A DNA stretch of 25,504 bases from Euglena gracilis (lineage: Eukaryota > Euglenozoa > Euglenophyceae > Euglenales > Euglenaceae), in NCBI GenBank assembly GCA_900893395.1, contig CAAHFI010525978.1, forward strand, positions 1 through 25,504. Reading direction: 5' to 3'. Below are positions 1-13,110 of the stretch, piece by piece. The translations under genes and the position numbers were made by a program. Position 1 is the stretch's first letter. Each line of letters begins with the position of its first letter. A model generated the notes under the pieces. That model was not told the DNA's origin. It ran no database searches and saw only the letters and a program-made list of their open reading frames with translations.

Positions 1-846
1 TGCCTGTGTGGTGTGATTAGTGGTTGGATGGGTTGTATGCGTGGATGTGTGTGTGTGTGTGTGTGTGTGGTGTGGTGTGTGTGAGTTGAGCACTTGTGGT
101 GCAGAACGTTGCTGCATGCCCCACACCACCACCAAAGGCAGCTGGTTTCAGGAAGGATGGTGAACCCTCCCCCTCTGTGGCAACGAAGTGGGAATTTTCG
201 CACTTTCTCTGTCCCATTTCTTCCACTGCTAAACTTCCCAAACTTGCCCTTCCAGTGCTTTGGGAGAGGGATTACCATTCATGCCTACTTCTTTGGCATG
301 CTAGCGGTGCGATGATCGGCGTGGAACCTGGTTCACAGATCCAAGCCACCAGCGAGAACCCATGTGGGGTGGCGCAGGTGGAAGGCTTTGGCCTGTCTGA
401 GCCTGCTGGGCACCACGTGCTGTTCCTGTAGAGGCTTGAATTACACCTCCTGCCTGTCATTTGAGTGCATGGTCTGCTGGTTGCCCAGTTGGAGAAGCGT
501 TGGCAGTTTGCCGTCCTGGACAGCGATGGGAAAAGTCTGACTCAAGGTTCCTGAGGAGTGCACCGACAAAAGGTCACCAAAAAAGGTTGTTCTACAGAGG
601 GGGGGGCGGGTGAGCAGTGGGCTGTAGGCTCCCATCACTGTTTCAACTGAGTGCGAGAGTTGCTTCATGCAGACACACATCACTCGAATCTGTCCCAGAC
701 AACATGCACTTTAAGCACCTCTCCTTAAATCTTGAGGCTGGGGTTCCTGAGGGTGCACAGATCCCCGTCTGCGGACACCCCAAGAAAAAAATAATTTCGC
801 TTGCCTGTGTGGTGCGATTAGTGGTTGGATGGGTTGGTATTCTGGG

Positions 847-890
<44 letters not shown>

Positions 891-2490
891 TGTGGTGTGT
901 GTGAGTTGAGCACTTGTGGTGCAGAACGTTGCTGCATGCCCCACACCACCACCAAAGGCAGCTGGTTTCAGGAAGGATGGTGAACCCTCCCCTCTGTGCA
1001 ACGAAGTGGGAATTTTCGCACTTTCTCTGTCCCATTTCTTCCACTGCTAAACTTCCCAAACTTGCCCTTCCAGTGCTTTGGGAGAGGGATTACCATTCAT
1101 GCCTACCCACTTCTTTGGCAGTGCTAGCGGTGCGATGATCGGCGTGGAACCTGGTTCACAGATCCAATCCAAGCCACCAGCGAGAACCCATGTGGGGTGG
1201 CGCAGGTGGAAGGCTTTGGCCTGTCTGAGCCTGCTGGGCACCACGTGGCTGTTCCTGTAGAGGCTTGAATTACACCTCCTGCCTGTCATTTGAGTGCATG
1301 GTCTGCTGGTTGTCCAGTTGGAGAAGTGTTGGCAGTTTGCCGTCCTGGACAGCGATGGAAAGTCTGACTCAAGGTTCCTGAGGAGTGCGGTCGACAAAAA
1401 GGTCACCAACAAAAGGTTGTTCTACATAGGGGGGGGCGGGTGAGCAGTGGGCTGTAGGCTCCCATCACTGTTTCAACTGAGTGCGAGAGTTGCTTCATGC
1501 AGACACACATCACGAATCTGTCCAGACAACATGCACTTTAAGCACCTCTCCTTAAATCTTGAGGCTGGGGTTCCTGAGGTGCACAGATCCCCGTCTGCGG
1601 ACACCCCCAAGAAAATAATAATTTCGCTTGCCTGTGTGGTGTGATTAGTGGTTGGATGGGTTGGTATTCTGGATGTGTGTGTGTGTATGTGTGTGTGTGT
1701 GTGTGTGGTGTGGTGTGTGAGTTGAGCACTTGTGGTGCAGAACGTTGCTGCATGCCCCACACCACCACCAAAGGCAGCTGGTTTCAGGAAGGATGGTGAA
1801 CCCTCCCCCTCTGTGGCAACGAAGTGGGAATTTTCGCACTTTCTCTGTCCCATTTCTTCCACTGCTAAACTTCCCAAACTTGCCCTTCCAGTGCTTTGGG
1901 AGAGGGATTACCATTCATGCCTACCCACTTCTTTGGCAGTGCTAGCGGTGCGATGATCGGCGTGGAACCTGGTTCACAGATCCAAGCCACCAGCGAGAAC
2001 CCATGTGGGGTGGCGCAGGTGGAAGGCTTTGGCCTGTCTGAGCCTGCTGGGCACCACGTGGCTGTTCCTGTAGAGGCTTGAATTACACCTCCTGCCTGTC
2101 ATTTGAGTGCATGGTCTGCTGGTTGCCCAGTTGGAGAAGCGTTGGCAGTTTGCCGTCCTGGACAGCGATGGGAAAGTCTGACTCAAGGTTCCTGAGGAGT
2201 GCGGTCGACAAAAGGTCACCAACAAAAGGTTGTTCTACAGAGGGGGGGGGCGGGTGAGCAGTGGGCTGTAGGCTCCATCACTGTTTCAACTGAGTGCGAG
2301 AGTTGCTTCATGCAGACACACATCACTCGAATCTGTCCCAGACAACATGCACTTTAAGCACCTCTCCTTAAATCTTGAGGCTGGGGTTCCTGAGGGTGCA
2401 CAGATCCCCGTCTGCGGACACCCCCAAGAAAATAATAATTTCGCTTGCCTGTGTGGTGCGATTAGTGGTTGGATGGGTTGGTATTCTGGG

Positions 2491-2491
<1 letters not shown>

Positions 2492-2544
<53 letters not shown>
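2492..2544. repeat. (TG)n microsatellite, longest pure tract
   Basis: Fifty-three bases of uninterrupted TG dinucleotide close unit 3. The equivalent tract closes every unit (for example 46-82, 848-902, 3316-3371, 12255-12299) but is usually interrupted near its right end by GGTGTG or GGTGTGGTGTG. Length and interruption pattern differ between units that are otherwise almost identical, so the dinucleotide tract is changing faster than the unit as a whole. Alternating TG is a known Z-DNA-prone sequence. Confidence 0.95.
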
Positions 2545-2547
<3 letters not shown>

Positions 2548-3314
2548 TTGAGCACTTGTGGTGCAGAACGTTGCTGCATGCCCCACACCACCACCAAAGG
2601 CAGCTGGTTTCAGGAAGGATGGTGAACCCTCCCCCTCTGTGGCAACGAAGTGGGAATTTTCGCACTTTCTCTGTCCCATTTCTTCCACTGCTAAACTTCC
2701 CAAACTTGCCCTTCCAGTGCTTTGGGAGAGGGATTACCATTCATGCCTACCCACTTCTTTGGCAGTGCTAGCGGTGCGATGATCGGCGTGGAACCTGGTT
2801 CACAGATCCAAGCCACCAGCGAGAACCCATGTGGGGTGGCGCAGGTGGAAGGCTTTGGCCTGTCTGAGCCTGCTGGGCACCACGTGGCTGTTCCTGTAGA
2901 GGCTTGAATTACACCTCCTGCCTGCATTTGAGTGCATGGTCTGCTGGTTGCCAGTTGGAGAAGCGTTGGCAGTTTGCCGTCCTGGACAGCGATGGGAAAG
3001 TCTGACTCAAGGTTCCTGAGGAGTGCGGTCGACAAAAGGTCACCAACAAAAGGTTGTTCTACAGAGGGGGGGGGCGGGTGAGCAGTGGGCTGTAGGCTCC
3101 CATCACTGTTTCAACTGAGTGCGAGAGTTGCTTCATGCAGACACACATCACTCGAATCTGTCCCAGACAACATGCACTTTAAGCACCTCTCCTTAAATCT
3201 TGAGGCTGGGGTTCCTGAGGTGCACAGATCCCCGTCTGCGGACACCCCCAAGAAAATAATAATTTCGCTTGCCTGTGTGGTGCGATTAGTGGTTGGATGG
3301 GTTGGTATTCTGGG

Positions 3315-3370
<56 letters not shown>

Positions 3371-3371
3371 T
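2545..3371 (+). repeat. Representative satellite unit (unit 4) with internal landmarks
   Basis: This intact unit serves as a map for the others. In order it holds a CCACACCACCACC block at 2583-2595, able to pair with GTGGTGTGG-type sequence at the end of TG tracts; a branch-point-like ACTGCTAAAC at 2687-2696 and a pyrimidine-rich stretch ending in CTTCCAG at 2711-2717; a second TTTGGCAG at 2758-2765; the palindrome CCACGTGG at 2880-2887; GTCGAC at 3028-3033; the hairpin AACAAAAGGTTGTT at 3045-3058; a nine-G run at 3066-3074 followed by CGGG; an A/T-rich AATAATAATTT near 3256; and a TG tract from 3316 to 3371. The order is kept in essentially every copy. The strand label refers only to the orientation used for the map. 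Confidence 0.93.
2880..2887. promoter_or_regulatory. CCACGTGG palindrome (G-box/E-box core), repeated once per unit
   Basis: The palindrome CCACGTGG, with core CACGTG, lies about 335 bp into the unit. The core is retained even in the diverged right-hand units (near 18297, 19943, 20745 and 23149). Copy 1 has lost one G but keeps CACGTG. CACGTG is the known binding core for bHLH and plant-type bZIP factors. That it is bound here is only a possibility: the core would be preserved anyway in recently homogenised copies. Confidence 0.3.
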
Positions 3372-4141
3372 GAGTTGAGCACTTGTGGTGCAGAACGTTG
3401 CTGCATGCCCCACACCACCACCAAAGGCAGCTGGTTTCAGGAAGGATGGTGAACCCTCCCCCTCTGTGGCAACGAAGTGGGAATTTTCGCACTTTCTCTG
3501 TCCCATTTCTTCCACTGCTAAACTTCCCAAACTTGCCCTTCCAGTGCTTTGGGAGAGGGATTACCATTCATGCCTACCCACTTCTTTGGCAGTGCTAGCG
3601 GTGCGATGATCGGCGTGGAACCTGGTTCACAGATCCAAGCCACCAGCGAGAACCCATGTGGGGTGGCGCAGGTGGAAGGCTTTGGCCTGTCTGAGCCTGC
3701 TGGGCACCACGTGGCTGTTCCTGTAGAGGCTTGAATTACACCTCCTGCCTGTCATTTGAGTGCATGGTCTGCTGGTTGCCCAGTTGGAGAAGCGTTGGCA
3801 GTTTGCCGTCCTGGACAGCGATGGGAAAGTCTGACTCAAGGTTCCTGAGGAGTGCGGTCGACAAAAGGTCACCAACAAAAGGTTGTTCTACAGAGGGGGG
3901 GGGCGGGTGAGCAGTGGGCTGTAGGCTCCCATCACTGTTTCAACTGAGTGCGAGAGTTGCTTCATGCAGACACACATCACTCGAATCTGTCCCAGACAAC
4001 ATGCACTTTAAGCACCTCTCCTTAAATCTTGAGGCTGGGGTTCCTGAGGTGCACAGATCCCCGTCTGCGGACACCCCCAAGAAAATAATAATTTCGCTTG
4101 CCTGTGTGGTGATTAGTGGTTGGATGGGTTGGTATTCTGGG

Positions 4142-4187
<46 letters not shown>

Positions 4188-4960
4188 TGAGTTGAGCACT
4201 TGTGGTGCAGAACGTTGCTGCATGCCCCACACCACCACCAAAGGCAGCTGGTTTCAGGAAGGATGGTGAACCCTCCCCCTCTGTGGCAACGAAGTGGGAA
4301 TTTTCGCACTTTCTCTGTCCCATTTCTTCCACTGCTAAACTTCCCAAACTTGCCCTTCCAGTGCTTTGGGAGAGGGATTACCATTCATGCCTACCCACTT
4401 CTTTGGCAGTGCTAGCGGTGCGATGATCGGCGTGGAACCTGGTTCACAGATCCAAGCCACCAGCGAGAACCCATGTGGGGTGGCGCAGGTGGAAGGCTTT
4501 GGCCTGTCTGAGCCTGCTGGGCACCACGTGGCTGTTCCTGTAGAGGCTTGAATTACACCTCCTGCCTGTCATTTGAGTGCATGGTCTGCTGGTTGCCCAG
4601 TTGGAGAAGCGTTGGCAGTTTGCCGTCCTGGACAGCGATGGGAAAGTCTGACTCAAGGTTCCTGAGGAGTGCGGTCGACAAAAGGTCACCAACAAAAGGT
4701 TGTTCTACAGAGGGGGGGGGCGGGTGAGCAGTGGGCTGTAGGCTCCCATCACTGTTTCAACTGAGTGCGAGAGTTGCTTCATGCAGACACACATCACTCG
4801 AATCTGTCCCAGACAACATGCACTTTAAGCACCTCTCCTTAAATCTTGAGGCTGGGGTTCCTGAGGTGCACAGATCCCCGTCTGCGGACACCCCCAAGAA
4901 AATAATAATTTCGCTTGCCTGTGTGGTGCGATTAGTGGTTGGATGGGTTGGTATTCTGGG

Positions 4961-4996
<36 letters not shown>

Positions 4997-5780
4997 TGGT
5001 GTGTGTGAGTTGAGCACTTGTGGTGCAGAACGTTGCTGCATGCCCCACACCACCACCAAAGGCAGCTGGTTTCAGGAAGGATGGTGAACCCTCCCCCTCT
5101 GTGGCAACGAAGTGGGAATTTTCGCACTTTCTCTGTCCCATTTCTTCCACTGCTAAACTTCCCAAACTTGCCCTTCCAGTGCTTTGGGAGAGGGATTACC
5201 ATTCATGCCTACCCACTTCTTTGGCAGTGCTAGCGGTGCGATGATCGGCGTGGAACCTGGTTCACAGATCCAAGCCACCAGCGAGAACCCATGTGGGGTG
5301 GCGCAGGTGGAAGGCTTTGGCCTGTCTGAGCCTGCTGGGCACCACGTGGCTGTTCCTGTAGAGGCTTGAATTACACCTCCTGCCTGTCATTTGAGTGCAT
5401 GGTCTGCTGGTTGCCCAGTTGGAGAAGCGTTGGCAGTTTGCCGTCCTGGACAGCGATGGGAAAGTCTGACTCAAGGTTCCTGAGGAGTGCGGTCGACAAA
5501 AGGTCACCAACAAAAGGTTGTTCTACAGAGGGGGGGGGGCGGGTGAGCAGTGGGCTGTAGGCTCCCATCACTGTTTCAACTGAGTGCGAGAGTTGCTTCA
5601 TGCAGACACACATCACTCGAATCTGTCCCAGACAACATGCACTTTAAGCACCTCTCCTTAAATCTTGAGGCTGGGGTTCCTGAGGGTGCACAGATCCCCG
5701 TCTGCGGACACCCCCAAGAAAATAATAATTTCGCTTGCCTGTGTGGTGCGATTAGTGGTTGGATGGGTTGGTATTCTGGG

Positions 5781-5818
<38 letters not shown>

Positions 5819-7398
5819 TGAGTTGAGCACTTGTGGTGCAGAACGTTGCTGCATGCCCCACACCACCACCAAAGGCAGCTGGTTTCAGGAAGGATGGTGA
5901 ACCCTCCCCCTCTGTGGCAACGAAGTGGGAATTTTCGCACTTTCTCTGTCCCATTTCTTCCACTGCTAAACTTCCCAAACTTGCCCTTCCAGTGCTTTGG
6001 GAGAGGGATTACCATTCATGCCTACCCACTTCTTTGGCAGTGCTAGCGGTGCGATGATCGGCGTGGAACCTGGTTCACAGATCCAAGCCACCAGCGAGAA
6101 CCCATGTGGGGTGGCGCAGGTGGAAGGCTTTGGCCTGTCTGAGCCTGCTGGGCACCACGTGGCTGTTCCTGTAGAGGCTTGAATTACACCTCCTGCCTGT
6201 CATTTGAGTGCATGGTCTGCTGGTTGCCAGTTGGAGAAGCGTTGGCAGTTTGCCGTCCTGGACAGCGATGGGAAAGTCTGACTCAAGGTTCCTGAGGAGT
6301 GCGGTCGACAAAAGGTCACCAACAAAAGGTTGTTCTACAGAGGGGGGGGGGGTGAGCAGTGGGCTGTAGGCTCCCATCACTGTTTCAACTGAGTGCGAGA
6401 GTTGCTTCGTGCAGACACACATCACTCGAATCTGTCCCAGACAACATGCACTTTAAGCACCTCTCCTTAAATCTTGAGGCTGGGGTTCCTGAGGTGCACA
6501 GATCCCCGTCTGCGGACACCCCCAAGAAAATAATAATTTCGCTTGCCTGTGTGGTGCGATTAGTGGTTGGATGGGTTGGTATTCTGGGATGTGTGTGTGT
6601 GTGTGTGTGTGTGTGTGGTGTGGTGTGTGTGAGTTGAGCACTTGTGGTGCAGAACGTTGCTGCATGCCCCACACCACCACCAAAGGCAGCTGGTTTCAGG
6701 AAGGATGGTGAACCCTCCCCTCTGTGGCAACGAAGTGGGAATTTTCGCACTTTCTCTGTCCCATTTCTTCCACTGCTAAACTTCCCAAACTTGCCCTTCC
6801 AGTGCTTTGGGAGAGGGATTACCATTCATGCCTACCCACTTCTTTGGCAGTGCTAGCGGTGCGATGATCGGCGTGGAACCTGGTTCACAGATCCAAGCCA
6901 CCAGCGAGAACCCATGTGGGGTGGCGCAGGTGGAAGGCTTTGGCCTGTCTGAGCCTGCTGGGCACCACGTGGCTGTTCCTGTAGAGGCTTGAATTACACC
7001 TCCTGCCTGTCATTTGAGTGCATGGTCTGCTGGTTGCCAGTTGGAGAAGCGTTGGCAGTTTGCCGTCCTGGACAGCGATGGGAAAGTCTGACTCAAGGTT
7101 CCTGAGGAGTGCGGTCGACAAAAGGTCACCAACAAAAGGTTGTTCTACAGAGGGGGGGGGCGGGTGAGCAGTGGGCTGTAGGCTCCCATCACTGTTTCAA
7201 CTGAGTGCGAGAGTTGCTTCATGCAGACACACATCACGAATCTGTCCCAGACAACATGCACTTTAAGCACCTCTCCTTAAATCTTGAGGCTGGGGTTCCT
7301 GAGGGTGCACAGATCCCCGTCTGCGGACACCCCCAAGAAAATAATTTTCGCTTGCCTGTGTGGTGCGATTAGTGGTTGGATGGGTTGGTATTCTGGGA

Positions 7399-7429
<31 letters not shown>

Positions 7430-9822
7430 TGTGTGAGTTGAGCACTTGTGGTGCAGAACGTTGCTGCATGCCCCACACCACCACCAAAGGCAGCTGGTTT
7501 CAGGAAGGATGGTGAACCCTCCCCCTCTGTGGCAACGAAGTGGGAATTTTCGCACTTTCTCTGTCCCATTTCTTCCACTGCTAAACTTCCCAAACTTGCC
7601 CTTCCAGTGCTTTGGGAGAGGGATTACCATTCATGCCTACCCACTTCTTTGGCAGTGCTAGCGGTGCGATGATCGGCGTGGAACCTGGTTCACAGATCCA
7701 AGCCACCAGCGAGAACCCATGTGGGGTGGCGCAGGTGGAAGGCTTTGGCCTGTCTGAGCCTGCTGGGCACCACGTGGCTGTTCCTGTAGAGGCTTGAATT
7801 ACACCTCCTGCCTGGCATTTGAGTGCATGGTCTGCTGGTTGCCCAGTTGGAGAAGCGTTGGCAGTTTGCCGTCCTGGACAGCGATGGGAAAGTCTGACTC
7901 AAGGTTCCTGAGGAGTGCGGTCGACAAAAGGTCACCAACAAAAGGTTGTTCTACAGAGGGGGGGGGCGGGTGAGCAGTGGGCTGTAGGCTCCCATCACTG
8001 TTTCAACTGAGTGCGAGAGTTGCTTCATGCAGACACACATCACTCGAATCTGTCCCAGACAACATGCACTTTAAGCACCTCTCCTTAAATCTTGAGGCTG
8101 GGGTTCCTGAGGGTGCACAGATCCCCGTCTGCGGACACCCCCAAGAAAATAATAATTTCGCTTGCCTGTGTGGTGCGATTAGTGGTTGGATGGGTTGGTA
8201 TTCTGGGATGTGTGTGTGTGTGTGTGTGTGGTGTGTGTGTGTGTGTGTGAGTTGAGCACTTGTGGTGCAGAACGTTGCTGCATGCCCCACACCACCAAAG
8301 GCAGCTGGTTTCAGGAAGGATGGTGAACCCTCCCCCTCTGTGGCAACGAAGTGGGAATTTTCGCACTTTCTCTGTCCCATTTCTTCCACTGCTAAACTTC
8401 CCAAACTTGCCCTTCCAGTGCTTTGGGAGAGGGATTACCATTCATGCCTACCCACTTCTTTGGCAGTGCTAGCGGTGCGATGATCGGCGTGGAACCTGGT
8501 TCACAGATCAATCCAAGCCACCAGCGAGAACCCATGTGGGGTGGCGCAGGTGGAAGGCTTTGGCCTGTCTGAGCCTGCTGGGCACCACGTGGCTGTTCCT
8601 GTAGAGGCTTGAATTACACCTCCTGCCTGTCATTTGAGTGCATGGTCTGCTGGTTGCCCAGTTGGAGAAGCGTTGGCAGTTTGCCGTCCTGGACAGCGAT
8701 GGGAAAGTCTGACTCAAGGTTCCTGAGGAGTGCGGTCGACAAAAGGTCACCAACAAAAGGTTGTTCTACAGAGGGGGGGGGGTGAGCAGTGGGCTGTAGG
8801 CTCCCATCACTGTTTCAACTGAGTGCGAGAGTTGCTTCATGCAGACACACATCACTCGAATCTGTCCCAGACAACATGCACTTTAAGCACCTCTCCTTAA
8901 ATCTTGAGGCTGGGGTTCCTGAGGGTGCACAGATCCCCGTCTGCGGACACCCCAAGAAAATAATAATTTCGCTTGCCTGTGTGGTGCGATTAGTGGTTGG
9001 ATGGGTTGGTATTCTGGGATGTGTGTGTGTGTGTGTGTGGTGTGGTGTGTGTGTGTTGAGCACTTGTGGTGCAGAACGTTGCTGCATGCCCCACACCACC
9101 ACCAAAGGCAGCTGGTTTCAGGAAGGATGGTGAACCCTCCCCCTCTGTGGCAACGAAGTGGGAATTTTCGCACTTTCTCTGTCCCATTTCTTCCACTGCT
9201 AAACTTCCCAAACTTGCCCTTCCAGTGCTTTGGGAGAGGGATTACCATTCATGCCTACCCACTTCTTTGGCAGTGCTAGCGGTGCGATGATCGGCGTGGA
9301 ACCTGGTTCACAGATCAAGCCACCAGCGAGAACCCATGTGGGGTGGCGCAGGTGGAAGGCTTTGGCCTGTCTGAGCCTGCTGGGCACCACGTGGCTGTTC
9401 CTGTAGAGGCTTGAATTACACCTCCTGCCTGTCATTTGAGTGCATGGTCTGCTGGTTGCCAGTTGGAGAAGCGTTGGCAGTTTGCCGTCCTGGACAGCGA
9501 TGGGAAAGTCTGACTCAAGGTTCCTGAGGAGCGCGGTCGACAAAAGGTCACCAACAAAAGGTTGTTCTACAGAGGGGGGGGCGGGTGAGCAGTGGGCTGT
9601 AGGCTCCCATCACTGTTTCAACTGAGTGCGAGAGTTGCTTCGTGCAGACACACATCACACGAATCTGTCCCAGACAACATGCACTTTAAGCACCTCTCCT
9701 TAAATCTTGAGGCTGGGGTTCCTGAGGGTGCACAGATCCCCGTCTGCGGACACCCCCAAGAAAATAATAATTTCGCTTGCCTGTGTGGTGCGATTAGTGG
9801 TTGGATGGGTTGGTATTCTGGG

Positions 9823-9862
<40 letters not shown>

Positions 9863-10632
9863 TGAGTTGAGCACTTGTGGTGCAGAACGTTGCTGCATGC
9901 CCCACACCACCACCAAAGGCAGCTGGTTTCAGGAAGGATGGTGAACCCTCCCCCTCTGTGGCAACGAGTGGGAATTTTCGCACTTTCTCTGTCCCATTTC
10001 TTCCACTGCTAAACTTCCCAAACTTGCCCTTCCAGTGCTTTGGGAGAGGGATTACCATTCATGCCTACCCACTTCTTTGGCAGTGCTAGCGGTGCGATGA
10101 TCGGCGTGGAACCTGGTTCACAGATCCAAGCCACCAGCGAGAACCCATGTGGGGTGGCGCAGGTGGAAGGCTTTGGCCTGTCTGAGCCTGCTGGGCACCA
10201 CGTGGCTGTTCCTGTAGAGGCTTGAATTACACCTCCTGCCTGGCATTTGAGTGCATGGTCTGCTGGTTGCCAGTTGGAGAAGCGTTGGCAGTTTGCCGTC
10301 CTGGACAGCGATGGGAAAGTCTGACTCAAGGTTCCTGAGGAGTGCGGTCGACAAAAGGTCACCAACAAAAGGTTGTTCTACAGAGGGGGGGGCGGGTGAG
10401 CAGTGGGCTGTAGGCTCCCATCACTGTTTCAACTGAGTGCGAGAGTTGCTTCATGCAGACACACATCACACGAAATCTGTCCCAGACAACATGCACTTAA
10501 GCACCTCTCCTTAAATCTTGAGGCTGGGGTTCCTGAGGTGCACAGATCCCCGTCTGCGGACACCCCCAAGAAAATAATAATTTCGCTTGCCTGTGTGGTG
10601 TGATTAGTGGTTGGATGGGTTGGTATTCTGGG

Positions 10633-10675
<43 letters not shown>

Positions 10676-12253
10676 TTGAGCACTTGTGGTGCAGAACGTT
10701 GCTGCATGCCCCACACCACCACCAAAGGCAGCTGGTTTCAGGAAGGATGGTGAACCCTCCCCTCTGTGGCAACGAAGTGGGAATTTTCGCACTTTCTCTG
10801 TCCCATTTCTTCCACTGCTAAACTTCCCAAACTTGCCCTTCCAGTGCTTTGGGAGAGGGATTACCATTCATGCCTACCCACTTCTTTGGCAGTGCTAGCG
10901 GTGCGATGATCGGCGTGGAACCTGGTTCACAGATCCAAGCCACCAGCGAGAACCCATGTGGGGTGGCGCAGGTGGAAGGCTTTGGCCTGTCTGAGCCTGC
11001 TGGGCACCACGTGGCTGTTCCTGTAGAGGCTTGAATTACACCTCCTGCCTGTCATTTGAGTGCATGGTCTGCTGGTTGCCCAGTTGGAGAAGCGTTGGCA
11101 GTTTGCCGTCCTGGACAGCGATGGGAAAGTCTGACTCAAGGTTCCTGAGGAGTGCGGTCGACAAAAGGTCACCAACAAAAGGTTGTTCTACAGAGGGGGG
11201 GGGCGGGTGAGCAGTGGGCTGTAGGCTCCCATCACTGTTTCAACTGAGTGCGAGAGTTGCTTCGCAGACACACATCACGAATCTGTCCCAGACAACATGC
11301 ACTTTAAGCACCTCTCCTTAAATCTTGAGGCTGGGGTTCCTGAGGGTGCACAGATCCCCGTCTGCGGACACCCCCAAGAAAATAATAATTTCGCTTGCCT
11401 GTGTGGTGTGATTAGTGGTTGGATGGGTTGGTATTCTGGGATGTGTGTGTGTATGTGTGTGTGTGTGTGTGGTGTGGTGTGTGAGTTGAGCACTTGTGGT
11501 GCAGAACGTTGCTGCATGCCCCACACCACCACCAAAGGCAGCTGGTTTCAGGAAGGATGGTGAACCCTCCCCCTCTGTGGCAACGAAGTGGGAATTTTCG
11601 CACTTTCTCTGTCCCATTTCTTCCACTGCTAAACTTCCCAAACTTGCCCTTCCAGTGCTTTGGGAGAGGGATTACCATTCATGCCTACCCACTTCTTTGG
11701 CAGTGCTAGCGGTGCGATGATCGGCGTGGAACCTGGTTCACAGATCCAAGCCACCAGCGAGAACCCATGTGGGGTGGCGCAGGTGGAAGGCTTTGGCCTG
11801 TCTGAGCCTGCTGGGCACCACGTGGCTGTTCCTGTAGAGGCTTGAATTACACCTCCTGCCTGTCATTTGAGTGCATGGTCTGCTGGTTGCCCAGTTGGAG
11901 AAGCGTTGGCAGTTTGCCGTCCTGGACAGCGATGGGAAAGTCTGACTCAAGGTTCCTGAGGAGTGCGGTCGACAAAAGGTCACCAACAAAAGGTTGTTCT
12001 ACAGAGGGGGGGGGCGGTGAGCAGTGGGCTGTAGGCTCCCATCACTGTTTCAACTGAGTGCGAGAGTTGCTTCATGCAGACACACATCACACGAATCTGT
12101 CCCAGACAACATGCACTTTAAGCACCTCTCCTTAAATCTTGAGGCTGGGGTTCCTGAGGGTGCACAGATCCCCGTCTGCGGACACCCCCAAGAAAATAAT
12201 AATTTCGCTTGCCTGTGTGGTGCGATTAGTGGTTGGATGGGTTGGTATTCTGG

Positions 12254-12302
<49 letters not shown>

Positions 12303-13072
12303 TTGAGCACTTGTGGTGCAGAACGTTGCTGCATGCCCCACACCACCACCAAAGGCAGCTGGTTTCAGGAAGGATGGTGAACCCTCCCCTCTGTGGCAAC
12401 GAAGTGGGAATTTTCGCACTTTCTCTGTCCCATTTCTTCCACTGCTAAACTTCCCAAACTTGCCCTTCCAGTGCTTTGGGAGAGGGATTACCATTCATGC
12501 CTACCCACTTCTTTGGCAGTGCTAGCGGTGCGATGATCGGCGTGGAACCTGGTTCACAGATCCAAGCCACCAGCGAGAACCCATGTGGGGTGGCGCAGGT
12601 GGAAGGCTTTGGCCTGTCTGAGCCTGCTGGGCACCACGTGGCTGTTCCTGTAGAGGCTTGAATTACACCTCCTGCCTGTCATTTGAGTGCATGGTCTGCT
12701 GGTTGCCCAGTTGGAGAAGCGTTGGCAGTTTGCCGTCCTGGACAGCGATGGGAAAGTCTGACTCAAGGTTCCTGAGGAGTGCGGTCGACAAAAGGTCACC
12801 AACAAAAGGTTGTTCTACAGAGGGGGGGGGCGGGTGAGCAGTGGGCTGTAGGCTCCCATCACTGTTTCAACTGAGTGCGAGAGTTGCTTCGTGCAGACAC
12901 ACATCACTCGAATCTGTCCCAGACAACATGCACTTTAAGCACCTCTCCTTAAATCTTGAGGCTGGGGTTCCTGAGGGTGCACAGATCCCCGTCTGCGGAC
13001 ACCCCAAGAAAAAATAATAATTTCGCTTGCCTGTGTGGTGCGATTAGTGGTTGGATGGGTTGGTATTCTGGG

Positions 13073-13110
<38 letters not shown>

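Noticed and set aside
94-431. Recurrent open frames of 60-146 codons in every unit, on both strands, some with poly-Thr-His or poly-Cys-Val from the TG tract
   Set aside because: They recur only because the DNA recurs. Frames are broken or altered by single-base indels between units, overlap on both strands, run through the microsatellite and show no known domain or preference for synonymous change.
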